64,000 nucleotides of DNA from positions 186,001 to 250,000 of the forward strand of contig NC_017958.1 in NCBI RefSeq assembly GCF_000264455.2. The letters run 5' to 3'. Positions 35,873-44,030 of the stretch are shown in pieces; positions within the stretch are counted from its first letter, which is position 1; every line of letters begins with the position of its first letter. The notes under the pieces are model-generated. The model made no database searches. It saw nothing but the letters and a program-made list of their open reading frames with translations, and was not told the DNA's origin. Position numbers and translations under genes: made by a program. Origin of the DNA: Tistrella mobilis KA081020-065 (lineage in GTDB: Bacteria > Pseudomonadota > Alphaproteobacteria > Tistrellales > Tistrellaceae).

Positions 35873-36622
35873 TCAATGCGGGCTGGCGGTCGGGCGGATG
35901 ACGATCTCGCTGGTGTCGACGTCATCGGGCTGGGCAATGGCGAAGCGGATCGCGCGGGCGATCGCTTCGGGCGGGATCGCCACCGCCCGGAAGGTGGCCA
36001 TCGCGTCGCGGGCGGTGGTATCGGTAATGGTCTCCGCCAGTTCCGAGGTCACCACGCCGGGCGAGATCACCGTCACCCGCAGCCGGTCGGTTTCCTGCCT
36101 GAGGCCGTCGGAAATCGCCCGCACCGCATATTTGGTCGCACAGTAGACCGCGGCGGTCGGGCTGACGGCATGGCCGCCGATCGACGAGACGTTGATCACC
36201 TGGCCGAAGCCCTGCGCCGTCATCACCGGCAGCACGGCGGCGATGCCGTGGAGCACGCCGCGGATGTTCACGTCGATCATCCGGTCCCATTCGTCGAGCT
36301 TGAGCGAGGCGAGCGGCGAAAGCGGCATCACGCCGGCATTGTTCACGATCACGTCGATCCGGCCGAATTCCTCGCGGGCGGCGACGGCGAAGCCGGCGAT
36401 GTCGTCGCGGTCGGTGACGTCCAGCGTCCGGACGCGGATCGTACCGCCCGCTTCCGTCACGTCTTGGGCGAGGCGCTGCAAGCGGTCGAGCCGGCGGGCG
36501 CCGGCGACCACGATCGCGCCGGCTTCGGCCAGCAGCCGGGCGGTGGTCTCGCCGATGCCGCTGCTGGCGCCGGTGACCAGGACAACCTTGCCGGCGATGC
36601 CGTCGATGGGGGCGGTCGTCAT
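35873..36622 (-). CDS. Short-chain dehydrogenase/reductase (SDR)
   Basis: A 249-residue classical SDR. The cofactor motif is VLVTGASSGIGETTARLLAEAG, the structural motif VNNAGVMP, and the catalytic set Ser in INVSSIGGHA with YCATK (Tyr-x3-Lys). Arg residues after the first strand (GARRLDRL) suggest NADP(H). The substrate is unknown. The ATG at 36622 has AGGAG at nine nt; an upstream ATG at 36631 has none. The LysR gene upstream and the Atu4866 gene downstream form a commonly seen trio. Confidence 0.88.
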   Translation of the reverse strand: MTTAPIDGIAGKVVLVTGASSGIGETTARLLAEAGAIVVAGARRLDRLQRLAQDVTEAGGTIRVRTLDVTDRDDIAGFAVAAREEFGRIDVIVNNAGVMPLSPLASLKLDEWDRMIDVNIRGVLHGIAAVLPVMTAQGFGQVINVSSIGGHAVSPTAAVYCATKYAVRAISDGLRQETDRLRVTVISPGVVTSELAETITDTTARDAMATFRAVAIPPEAIARAIRFAIAQPDDVDTSEIVIRPTASPH

Positions 36623-36732
36623 ATGCGTCATCTCCTGAGGCTGGCCCCGAAGGCCGTTGGTCCTGAAAGAGAGATGACATGGCAGGCGGCCGGATATAAT
36701 CCGGCAGGAACGACCAGGACTTTTAAGCCCGA

Positions 36733-37647
36733 CTAAATAATTGTGCCGGCGGCACGCAGCGCATCGATGAAGGCGCGCATCGCCGGTGGCATCCGGCGCT
36801 GCCGCGGATAGCACAGGAAGAAGCCGGGATAGGGCGCACACCAGGGCTCCAGCATCGTGACCAGCCGGCCATCGGCAAGATACGGCCCCGCCTCCTCGTC
36901 GGTCAGGAAGGCGATGCCGATGCCGGCAAGGCAGGCATCCAGCATCAGCCGCCGGTCGTCCAGGATCAGCGGCCCTTCGACCGAGACCGCGAACCAGCCA
37001 TCGGCCCGGTGAAATTCCCAGTCATAGGGCAGGCTGCGCCCGCTCCACCGCCAGCGGATGCAGTCGAACCCGATCAGTGCCTCCGGGGTCTCGGGCCGGC
37101 CGTGACGGGCGACGAAATCCGGTGTGGCCACCGGCATCTGGCGATGATCACCACCGAGCCTGACCGCGATCATATCCTTCTCCACCACCTCGCCCGGGCG
37201 GATGGCGAGGTCGAAACCGCCGGCGACCGGATCGACCACAGCATCATCCACCGTCAGGTCGATCACCACATCGGGATGCGCGGCGTGGAAAGCAGCCAGC
37301 ATCGGCAGGATCCGCCGTTCCGCCGCCACCTGTGCCGCATGTACCCGTACCGTTCCGGCGATGCGTCCGCCCGCGCGGGCGGCACCCGAGACGGCATCGC
37401 CGATCTCGGCTATGGCCGGGCGCAGGCGTTCCAGCAGGGCTGCCCCGGCAGGCGTGGTGGCGACGCTGCGGGTGGTGCGGTTCAGAAGCTGCACGCCCAG
37501 CCGGTCTTCCAACGCCCGGATGGTCTGGCTGAGAGCCGAAGGGGTGACGCCCAGCTTCTCGGCGGCACGGCTGAAGCCCGCCTGTTCTGCCACCGCGACG
37601 AAGGCGACGAGCTGGGCATATTCCGCCCCCTGAACGGTCGGTGTCAT
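36733..37647 (-). CDS. LysR-family transcriptional regulator
   Basis: A 304-residue LysR protein. The winged helix-turn-helix is YAQLVAFVAVAEQAGFSRAAEKLGVTPSALSQTIRALEDRLGVQLLNRTTR in pieces. The effector domain is of the subgroup often paired with SDR genes (FDLAIRPGEVVEKDMIAVRL, RWRWSGRSLPYDWEF). It lies upstream of the SDR and Atu4866 genes on the same strand, which it probably controls. The ATG at 37647 was chosen as the frame upstream lacks family similarity. Confidence 0.88.
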   Translation of the reverse strand: MTPTVQGAEYAQLVAFVAVAEQAGFSRAAEKLGVTPSALSQTIRALEDRLGVQLLNRTTRSVATTPAGAALLERLRPAIAEIGDAVSGAARAGGRIAGTVRVHAAQVAAERRILPMLAAFHAAHPDVVIDLTVDDAVVDPVAGGFDLAIRPGEVVEKDMIAVRLGGDHRQMPVATPDFVARHGRPETPEALIGFDCIRWRWSGRSLPYDWEFHRADGWFAVSVEGPLILDDRRLMLDACLAGIGIAFLTDEEAGPYLADGRLVTMLEPWCAPYPGFFLCYPRQRRMPPAMRAFIDALRAAGTII

Positions 37648-37742
37648 GACGCTGTACTCCGGACGGGATTGCCGGCACGCCGCAGATGCTCTCCAATGAC
37701 CGGTCATGAACTGCGCGACAGACGCACCCGGAGGAACGCCCG

Positions 37743-38489
37743 ATGACCGACACCATCCGCCTTACCCGCGACGGCCCGATCGCCACCATCACCCTCGACC
37801 GGCCGCCGGTCAATGCGCTGGGTGCAGCCGAGCTCGACCGGCTGATCGCGCTGGTGGTCGAGGTCGATGCCGATCAGGACATCCGGGCGGTGGTGCTGAC
37901 CGGCGCCGGACGCTGCTTCTCGGCCGGGCTCGACCTCGGCCAGGAGCTGGATGCGATCGAGGCCGAGCGCCCCGGCCCGTCATCGCGGGGCGTGGCGCTC
38001 TATCAGGCGCTGACCGGCCGGCGCACGCCCTGGATCGCCGCCATCAATGGCCCGGCCCTGGGCGCGGGGCTCGGCATCGCGATCTGCGCGGATGTGATCC
38101 TGGCGTCGGAGACCGCCACCATCGGCCTGCCCGAAATCGATGTCGGCATGCTGGGTGGCGCCCGTCACGCCATGCGCCTGCTGGGCCATTCGACCGTCGC
38201 CCGGCTGCTGCTGACCGGCCGGCCGATGCCGGCGGCAGAGCTGGCGCGGCGCGGCGCGATCGAGCCGGTGCTGGCACCCGATGCTCTGCTGCCGGCAGCC
38301 CGGACCCTCGCCACCGAAATCGCCGCCAAGGACCCGGTGGCGGTCGCCCATGCCCTCGCCTGCCTGTCGGAGGTGGAGGATCTGCCGCTGGTCGAGGGCT
38401 ATGCGGCCGAGATGCGACATGTGGCGGAACTGGCCCGTACCGAGGCCGCACAGGCGGCGATGCGGCGGTTCCTGAAGCGCGAGGCCTAG
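37743..38489 (+). CDS. Enoyl-CoA hydratase/isomerase family protein
   Basis: A 248-residue crotonase-fold protein. The oxyanion-hole segments are GAGRCFSAGLDLGQEL and INGPALGAGLGIAICADVILASE. The substrate region has LPEIDVGMLGGARHAMRLLG, where the Glu of LPEID aligns with a catalytic acidic residue. The C-terminus is short. It could hydrate or isomerise an acyl-CoA; the exact activity cannot be read. It is divergent from the LysR gene (95 nt between starts). The lower-GC methyl-ketone region begins after its stop. Confidence 0.85.
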   Translation: MTDTIRLTRDGPIATITLDRPPVNALGAAELDRLIALVVEVDADQDIRAVVLTGAGRCFSAGLDLGQELDAIEAERPGPSSRGVALYQALTGRRTPWIAAINGPALGAGLGIAICADVILASETATIGLPEIDVGMLGGARHAMRLLGHSTVARLLLTGRPMPAAELARRGAIEPVLAPDALLPAARTLATEIAAKDPVAVAHALACLSEVEDLPLVEGYAAEMRHVAELARTEAAQAAMRRFLKREA

Positions 38490-38515
38490 AGCAGGGTCAG
38501 ACATTCACGCCTTTT

Positions 38516-38572
38516 TTCAAAGATCACACCGGTTCCTTCAAGACCGACGCCACCCCCACTGCCTATCGTTCT
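38516..38572 (+). promoter_or_regulatory. Candidate AraC-dependent promoter before the hydroxyacyl-CoA dehydrogenase gene
   Basis: TTCAAA (38516) and TTCAAG (38537) lie 21 nt apart within a 31-nt block that also occurs, with few changes, before the monooxygenase gene at 41038. The second half-site is 26 nt before CTATCGTTC (38563), which sits where a -10 element would be. The same 26-nt spacing recurs at the other copy. Half-sites spaced two helical turns apart and overlapping the -35 position fit class II activation by an AraC protein; the AraC gene is at 40019. Confidence 0.55.
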
Positions 38573-38635
38573 TGTCCAAGATACGATTCTTCAACAAAAA
38601 CATAGCGCCAGTTCCAACCGGCGCAGGGAGGGCTC

Positions 38636-39592
38636 ATGTCTAAGATTGAGAAGGTGACCGTGCTCGGCGCCGGCGTGCTCGGCGCACAGATTGCATGGCA
38701 TACCGCTTATAAGGGCAAAAGCGTCGTCGTCTACGACATCCTCGCTGAGGCCCTGGAGCGCTGCAGGAGCGCTCACGAGCAGTATGCGGAAATCTACGGG
38801 AAGGACGTTGGCGCCAGCGCAGCCGATATTGCCGCTACCCGCAGCCGCCTGCGCTACTCGGCCGACCTTGCGGACGCGGTGGGAAAGGCCGACCTGGTGA
38901 TCGAGGCCGTCCCCGAAGTGCCGGCCATCAAAACGGACGTCTATCAGAAGATGGCGCCGCTGCTGCAGCCACACACGCTGATTGCCACGAATTCATCCAC
39001 CCTCCTGGCACGCGATTTCGCTGCCGCGACCGGCCGTCCCGACAAGTACTGCGCGATGCACTACGCCAACCTGATCTGGATCATGAACGTGATCGAGGTC
39101 ATGGCTCACCCGCAGACAAGCAGGGAGACGCTGCGCGAGGCAACCAGGTTCGCCATCGAGACCGGTATGGTGCCGATCCCCGTCCGGAAGGAACAGAACG
39201 GCTATGTGCTCAACACCTGGTTCGTGCCGCTGATCACTGCGGCTCAAACGCTGGTGACCAATGGCATTTCCACGCCTGAGGACGTCGATCGCACCTACCT
39301 GAAGGTCAATGCGGGCGCGAGCATGGGACCTATGGCTCTGATCGACATGGTCGGCATGAAAACCTTCTTCGACGTCCTGTCCTATTGGGGACAAGCGAAC
39401 AGGGATCAGCAGATGCTGGATAATGCTGCCTACGTGAAGGCGCACTTCCTGGACAAGGGATTGCTGGGCACGGGGACAGGCGAAGGCTACTACAAGTATC
39501 CCAATCCGGCTTTCCGGCAGAAGGACTTTCTGGCCGTGCCCGACCTGTCGAAGGTCGATGACATCGTCGCGCAGATGATGCCGATCGTGTGA
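38636..39592 (+). CDS. 3-hydroxyacyl-CoA dehydrogenase family protein
   Basis: A 318-residue NAD-dependent dehydrogenase. The Rossmann motif is VTVLGAGVLGAQIAWHTAYKG, then ADLVIEAVPEVPAIKTDVYQKM, IATNSSTLLARDFAA, and a His motif AMHYANLIWIMNVIEVM. The C-terminal helical domain has GMVPIPVRKEQNGYVLNTW and ASMGPMALIDMVGMKTFFDV, close to the classical catalytic segment. It would oxidise a 3-hydroxyacyl-CoA or a similar secondary alcohol. It shares a promoter motif with the monooxygenase gene, so it probably serves the same catabolic route. GGGAGG precedes the ATG. Base composition is lower in GC than neighbours. Confidence 0.85.
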   Translation: MSKIEKVTVLGAGVLGAQIAWHTAYKGKSVVVYDILAEALERCRSAHEQYAEIYGKDVGASAADIAATRSRLRYSADLADAVGKADLVIEAVPEVPAIKTDVYQKMAPLLQPHTLIATNSSTLLARDFAAATGRPDKYCAMHYANLIWIMNVIEVMAHPQTSRETLREATRFAIETGMVPIPVRKEQNGYVLNTWFVPLITAAQTLVTNGISTPEDVDRTYLKVNAGASMGPMALIDMVGMKTFFDVLSYWGQANRDQQMLDNAAYVKAHFLDKGLLGTGTGEGYYKYPNPAFRQKDFLAVPDLSKVDDIVAQMMPIV

Positions 39593-40018
39593 AGCCGGCC
39601 CGTTGCTCCCGGGTGCGGGGCTGTACCAGTTCACATCGGCGATCGGGCGCGCGCCGACGGCGCGGCCCTCTCCCCTGTGCAGCTTGTCGATGCCGACGTG
39701 CAAGCTGTTCCGGCCGGTCGCCGGATGCGTCATAAGATGCTGCTTATCCAAGGTACACCCCCTCGCGGCCGACGTCGTTTTCCTCGGCACAGATCCGTCG
39801 CGACCTGTGGCGGAAACGTGGGGCGAGCACTCAAAACCGGATGCATTTCAGACGGCGGTTCGAACCGCCGCTCGACTTGAAATCAAGCAGGCCCGGCCCC
39901 ATTCAGAGGGTATTGATATCTAAGGGTCGAGAGGGTGATGTTAACCTGCGGTGCCGGTGCGGTGATGCTCGACGGGTCTTGAGCGGGCCCGCTCCGACCG
40001 TGCGTGAAAGGTTCTCTC
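39593..40018. other. Intergenic region with palindromes, no recognisable gene
   Basis: This 426-nt region precedes the AraC gene. It holds an 18-bp perfect palindrome CGGCGGTTCGAACCGCCG (39853-39870), which can fold as a 7-bp stem with a TCGA loop. CTTGAAATCAAG (39876-39887) follows five bases later. They may act as a terminator-like hairpin for the upstream gene or as operator sites. Short frames here show no family similarity. Confidence 0.5.
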
Positions 40019-40915
40019 ATGCCGCATGTGATACGACCCGAGGAACTTCCGCTGTGGGTACCCGGAGAGGTGCTGCTTTCGAGTGACGGTCGTGATTGGA
40101 GAGATATCTACACACGTACCTACCGCTACGGATGCCTTGATGTGGAGGTTCCCGCGCTCACGGACTTTATGCTCGTGTCCTATAGAAAGGGCAGCACCCG
40201 GGTCGATCGACGGTTCGAGGGACGCTGGAAAGAGGCGCAGTGCCACCCGGGCGACTTCTCTCTGTTGACCCGCTCCCAACCATCGCACTGGCGTTGGGTG
40301 GCACCGGTCGATGTCACGCATGTTTACGTGTCCGGTGATCTGGTTACACGCCTGGCGGCCGAGGTGTTCGAACGGCCGATGGTCGAAGTGCGGCTGAACG
40401 ATTTGCTCCAGGCGCAGGATGCCGTGGTCACCGGTATCGTGACCGCGATCATCAATGAAATCGGCGATCCCGCCACGGGCGGCGGATTGTATATCGATGC
40501 GCTGGGTGTCCAGCTCGTTGTTCACCTGTTGCGGCACTATGCATCGGTTGAACCCATCGCCACCTCTGAGCGCAGCCAGTTCGCACCTGCATTGCGTCGG
40601 CGCCTCATCGGTTATATAGAGGCGCGCCTGGATCAGAACCTGACCCTCAAGGACCTCGCGGATGTCGCGAATATGGGTGTGTGGAATTTCTCCAGGCATT
40701 TCCGGGCCTCGTTCCAGACGTCGCCCCATCGGTATATTGTCGAGCGCAGGCTTGAGCGAGCCCGGACGCTGCTGAGCCAGGATCGCTTGCCGGTCAAGGC
40801 GGTGGCTTTCATGTGCGGCTTCTCCGATCAGGCACATCTGACGCGCGCGATGCGGGCGAGAATGGGATGCACCCCGGCCGCGCTTCGCAAGGGCGCCTCG
40901 GCTCAAGAGATCTGA
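40019..40915 (+). CDS. AraC-family regulator, probable activator of the ketone locus (MekR-like)
   Basis: A 298-residue protein. The N-terminal half is an AraC-binding-like sensor (DFMLVSYRKGSTRVDRRFEGRW, CHPGDFSLLTRSQPSHWRW). The C-terminal half has tandem helix-turn-helix motifs, NLTLKDLADVANMGVWNFSRHF and LPVKAVAFMCGFSDQAHLTRAM, with final GCTPAALRKG. It lies between the dehydrogenase and monooxygenase genes, both of which carry the same upstream motif. The Pseudomonas veronii mek locus also has an AraC gene. AAAGG precedes the ATG at 40019; the frame opens with a GTG at 40004. Confidence 0.82.
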   Translation: MPHVIRPEELPLWVPGEVLLSSDGRDWRDIYTRTYRYGCLDVEVPALTDFMLVSYRKGSTRVDRRFEGRWKEAQCHPGDFSLLTRSQPSHWRWVAPVDVTHVYVSGDLVTRLAAEVFERPMVEVRLNDLLQAQDAVVTGIVTAIINEIGDPATGGGLYIDALGVQLVVHLLRHYASVEPIATSERSQFAPALRRRLIGYIEARLDQNLTLKDLADVANMGVWNFSRHFRASFQTSPHRYIVERRLERARTLLSQDRLPVKAVAFMCGFSDQAHLTRAMRARMGCTPAALRKGASAQEI

Positions 40916-41037
40916 ACACTCTCACGCTTTCAGACCGCGTCTTTGTCCTGGCGCGGCGCGGGTCTTCTTGTCTGTGCTTTACGAAGCTGATCGGGGAAAC
41001 GTAACTGCCTGCGAGGCGCAGGCCACTCACCCGATTA

Positions 41038-41095
41038 TTCAAAACATCCCACAGTTTCTTTCAAGATCGCCACATGTGGGCGCTGCTAGTGTTCC
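41038..41095 (+). promoter_or_regulatory. Candidate AraC-dependent promoter before the Baeyer-Villiger monooxygenase gene
   Basis: TTCAAA (41038) and TTCAAG (41060) lie in a 32-nt block shared with the promoter at 38516. The pattern is TTCAAA-x-ATC-x-CAC-x-G-x-TTC-x-TTCAAGA-x-CG with one indel. CTAGTGTTC (41086) follows the second half-site by 26 nt, as in the other promoter. CCACATGTGG, a 10-bp palindrome, fills the spacer. The monooxygenase ATG is about 75 nt downstream of the expected transcription start. Confidence 0.55.
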
Positions 41096-41172
41096 CCATA
41101 GCTTGATGACCTTGCGACTGCGGATTGACCGCGATTGCAAGGCCAGGGAGGCAAGCTACAGGAGAAGACATA

Positions 41173-42822
41173 ATGAGCACTGGTCTGGACATCACCGTCC
41201 CGACCACCGAGGCGACGCCTTTCACAAGGCTCGACGCGGTGGTCATTGGCGCCGGCATCACCGGCATGTACCAATTGTACAAGATGCGCGAACTGGGCCT
41301 GAACGTCCGCGCTTATGAAACGGGCTCGGGCGTCGGCGGAACGTGGTACTGGAACCGCTATCCCGGCGCGCGCGTGGATTCGCAGGCGGAAATCTACAAT
41401 TACTGGATTTCCGAAGAACTCTACAAGGCCTGGAAGCCGAGCGAACGCTTTCCTGCGCAGCCCGAGACCGAGGCGTGGCTCAATTTTGTCGCGGATCAGC
41501 TCGACCTGAGAAAGGACATCCAGCTCAATACACGCATCGTGTCTGCCCACTACCAGGAGGACACGGGCCGCTGGGACGTGCGAACCGCCGATGGGGAGCA
41601 TATCGACACCCGGTTTCTGCTGACATGCTGCGGACCGCTGTCAGCGCCGCTGATCAATCGTTTCCCCGGACAGGAAAGCTTCCGTGGCGAGGTTCATCAC
41701 ACCGGCCTGTGGCCAAAGGCCGGTGTCGACGTGAAGGGCAAGCGTGTCGCCGTGGTCGGCACGGGCGCTACGGGCATCCAGGTGATTCAGTCCATGGCCC
41801 CCGAAGTTGCTTTGCTGAAGGTCTTCGTGCGCACCCCGCAATACATGGTGCCGTTGAAGAATCCAAAATACAGTCAGGCCGATTGGGATCACTGGACCAG
41901 CCGGTTCCACGAAACGAAGCAGCGTGTGCGCTCAACATTCGCAGGTTTCGATTTCGACTTCGCGAACAAGCCCTGGGCGGAGCTGACGCCATCCGAGCGC
42001 ACCCGGATCCTGGAGAAATTCTGGGCAGAGGGCTCGCTCTCCATGTGGCTTGCGACGTTCCCGGAGATCTTCTTCGATGAGAAGATCGGGGAGGTTGTTT
42101 CCGAATTCGTGCGCGAAAAGATGCGTGAGCGGCTTCGGCACGACCCGGATCTCTGCCGCGTTCTGATCCCCACCCGTCACACCTTCGGGACGCATCGTGT
42201 GCCACTCGAAAACGGCTATCTGGAGGTCTATCTGCGGGACAATGTCGAGGCCGTCGATTGCCGCGCGTCGCCTATCGAGCGCATTGTCCCCGAAGGGATC
42301 CAGACCGCCGACGGCAGGATCCACGACGTCGATGTGATCGTACTCGCGGTTGGCTACGACGCCGGTACGGGCGGGCTTGCCAGGATCGACATTCGCGGCC
42401 GCGGCGGGCGATCGTTGAAGGAGTTGTGGCAGAAGGACATCCGCACCGCCATGGGCTTTCAGGTCCACGGCTATCCGAACCTGTTCATGACCACGGCGCC
42501 GCTCGCCCCTTCGGCAGCCCTGTGCAACGTGCCGACATGCGCCCAGCAACAGGTCGACTGGATTGTGGGTTGTGTCGACTATGCGCGCCGCAACGGAAAG
42601 AAGGTCATCGAAGCGACGAAGGAATTCGAGGACGCGTGGGTCAGGCATCACGACGAGCTGGCGAGCGCGACCCTTCTTTCAAAAACCAACTCCTGGTACA
42701 TGGGCGCGAATGTCGAGGGCAAACCGCGCCGGCTCGTGGCTTATGCGGGTGGCGTGGGCGCCTATAACAGCCAGTGTGACGAGGAGGCCGCCAAAGGCTA
42801 TCCCGGCTTCGCGATGCGCTGA
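41173..42822 (+). CDS. mekA: Baeyer-Villiger monooxygenase, MekA-like
   Basis: A 549-residue flavin monooxygenase that inserts oxygen next to a ketone carbonyl using NADPH and O2. FAD motif: AVVIGAGITGMYQLYKM, then GGTWYWNRYPGARVDSQ. NADPH motif: VAVVGTGATGIQVIQSM. The Baeyer-Villiger fingerprint FxGxxxHxxxWP is present as FRGEVHHTGLWP, and DVIVLAVGYDAGTGGL is the second FAD-site segment. A MetX-fold hydrolase gene follows by 26 nt, the same pairing as mekAB for alkyl methyl ketone degradation in Pseudomonas veronii. Small ketones are the likely substrates, but cyclic ketones are not excluded. AGGAG precedes the ATG. Confidence 0.85.
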   Translation: MSTGLDITVPTTEATPFTRLDAVVIGAGITGMYQLYKMRELGLNVRAYETGSGVGGTWYWNRYPGARVDSQAEIYNYWISEELYKAWKPSERFPAQPETEAWLNFVADQLDLRKDIQLNTRIVSAHYQEDTGRWDVRTADGEHIDTRFLLTCCGPLSAPLINRFPGQESFRGEVHHTGLWPKAGVDVKGKRVAVVGTGATGIQVIQSMAPEVALLKVFVRTPQYMVPLKNPKYSQADWDHWTSRFHETKQRVRSTFAGFDFDFANKPWAELTPSERTRILEKFWAEGSLSMWLATFPEIFFDEKIGEVVSEFVREKMRERLRHDPDLCRVLIPTRHTFGTHRVPLENGYLEVYLRDNVEAVDCRASPIERIVPEGIQTADGRIHDVDVIVLAVGYDAGTGGLARIDIRGRGGRSLKELWQKDIRTAMGFQVHGYPNLFMTTAPLAPSAALCNVPTCAQQQVDWIVGCVDYARRNGKKVIEATKEFEDAWVRHHDELASATLLSKTNSWYMGANVEGKPRRLVAYAGGVGAYNSQCDEEAAKGYPGFAMR

Positions 42823-42848
42823 TCCTGAAAACAGCGAGAGACATTCAA

Positions 42849-43904
42849 ATGCGCAATAATCCCTATTATGGACCCGAAGGCCACGGCCCCTACGAGATGA
42901 TCGGAATTGGTGATCTTGATCTCGAGGAAGGCGGGCGGATCCCCGACTGCCAGCTTGCGGTTGCGACGCATGGTAAACTCAACGCGGCAAAGGACAACGC
43001 AATCCTTGTGCCGACCTGGTACTCCGGCACCAGCAAGATCATGGAGCAGGTCTATATCGGCGACGGCCGAGCGCTGGATCCGTCGAAATACTTCATCATC
43101 GTCGTCAACCAGATCGGCAACGGCCTGTCGACGTCGCCGCACAACAGCACGGGCGCATTGGCCGGCCCCGGCTTCCCGAAGGTTCGCATCGGAGACGACG
43201 TGCGCGCCCAGCATCAACTGTTGACCGAGACATACGGGTTGGATCGCCTCGCGCTGGTCGTCGGCGGCTCGATGGGCGCACAACAGACCTACGAATGGGC
43301 CGTGCGCTATCCAGAATTCGTTCAGCGGGCTGCTCCGATCGCGGGAACGGCGAAATTCACCGAGCACGACATCCTTCTGCTGGATACGCTGGCTGAAGCG
43401 ATCACCTCGGATCCGGGATTCCGTGACGGGAGCTACGCCTCACCGGCTGATGTCGCTGCAGGCCTGAAGCGACATGCGAAAGGCTGGACGCTCTGCGGGT
43501 GGAGCGATGCGTTCTTCCGCGCCGGGCGGCACCGAGCCTTTGGCTTCGAGACCGTGCGGGACTTCGCGGATAATTTCATGGTGGGCTATTTCGCCCCCAT
43601 GGATCCGAACGCCCTCCTGTCGATGTCATGGAAGGCCCAGAACGCCGACGTCAGCCGCCACACCGGCGGGGACCTCGCGGCGGCGCTCGGGCGCATTAAG
43701 GCGAAGACCTTTGTCATGCCCATCAGCCATGACGTGATCTTCCCGGTTGCGGACTGCGCGGCGGAACAGGCGTTGATATCGGGAAGCTCGCTGCGTCCGC
43801 TGGTGTCGATTGATGGCCATCTCGGTCTGTTTGGCGCCGATCCTGAACTGTTGGCGCAAGTCGACGCCAACCTGAAGGAACTCATGGAAACGTCGGTGGA
43901 TTGA
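42849..43904 (+). CDS. mekB: Alpha/beta hydrolase of the homoserine O-acetyltransferase fold, MekB-like esterase
   Basis: A 351-residue MetX-type alpha/beta hydrolase. The nucleophile elbow is VVGGSMGAQQTYEWAVRYPEFV (Ser in GGSMG), preceded by NAILVPTWYSGTS and NQIGNGLSTSP. The acid is probably the Asp of ISHDVIFPVADC, and the His is in SIDGHLGLFGAD. MekB of Pseudomonas veronii belongs to the same fold and hydrolyses the esters made by the monooxygenase, so ester cleavage is favoured over homoserine acetylation given the adjacent BVMO gene. It is 26 nt from mekA and probably cotranscribed. Confidence 0.82.
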   Translation: MRNNPYYGPEGHGPYEMIGIGDLDLEEGGRIPDCQLAVATHGKLNAAKDNAILVPTWYSGTSKIMEQVYIGDGRALDPSKYFIIVVNQIGNGLSTSPHNSTGALAGPGFPKVRIGDDVRAQHQLLTETYGLDRLALVVGGSMGAQQTYEWAVRYPEFVQRAAPIAGTAKFTEHDILLLDTLAEAITSDPGFRDGSYASPADVAAGLKRHAKGWTLCGWSDAFFRAGRHRAFGFETVRDFADNFMVGYFAPMDPNALLSMSWKAQNADVSRHTGGDLAAALGRIKAKTFVMPISHDVIFPVADCAAEQALISGSSLRPLVSIDGHLGLFGADPELLAQVDANLKELMETSVD

Positions 43905-44030
43905 TCCCGCCGCCTCACCCGCCAGGCCACGGGTTTGCGCATCGCCGTCGAAGCAGCCCGTGCCCGTCGCGCCATCGACGCCATCACGCCGGCCGACGCC
44001 TGCGGCTGTTTCACGGCGACGGGCTATGAA
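43905..44030 (+). pseudogene. IS630-like transposase C-terminal remnant
   Basis: In the frame immediately after the hydrolase stop, the translation ends AIDAITPADACGCFTATGYESE. IS630-family transposases end with a pattern like A-x2-x-F/I-T-P-A-D/E-x3-x-F-x-x-x-G-Y. About 40 residues remain, with no start codon and no catalytic Asp residues. It overlaps nothing and ends at the junction with the higher-GC DUF6544-like gene, so it probably marks the edge of an acquired segment. The match is short and by eye. Confidence 0.45.

Noticed and set aside
38993-39790. 265-codon minus-strand frame
   Set aside because: It is antisense to the hydroxyacyl-CoA dehydrogenase gene over most of its length and has no recognisable domain.
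39853-39900. Possible tRNA-Ser fragment (TTCGAACC and CTTGAAATCAAG)
   Set aside because: The two pieces are in the wrong order for a tRNA, and no acceptor stem or D arm can be formed.
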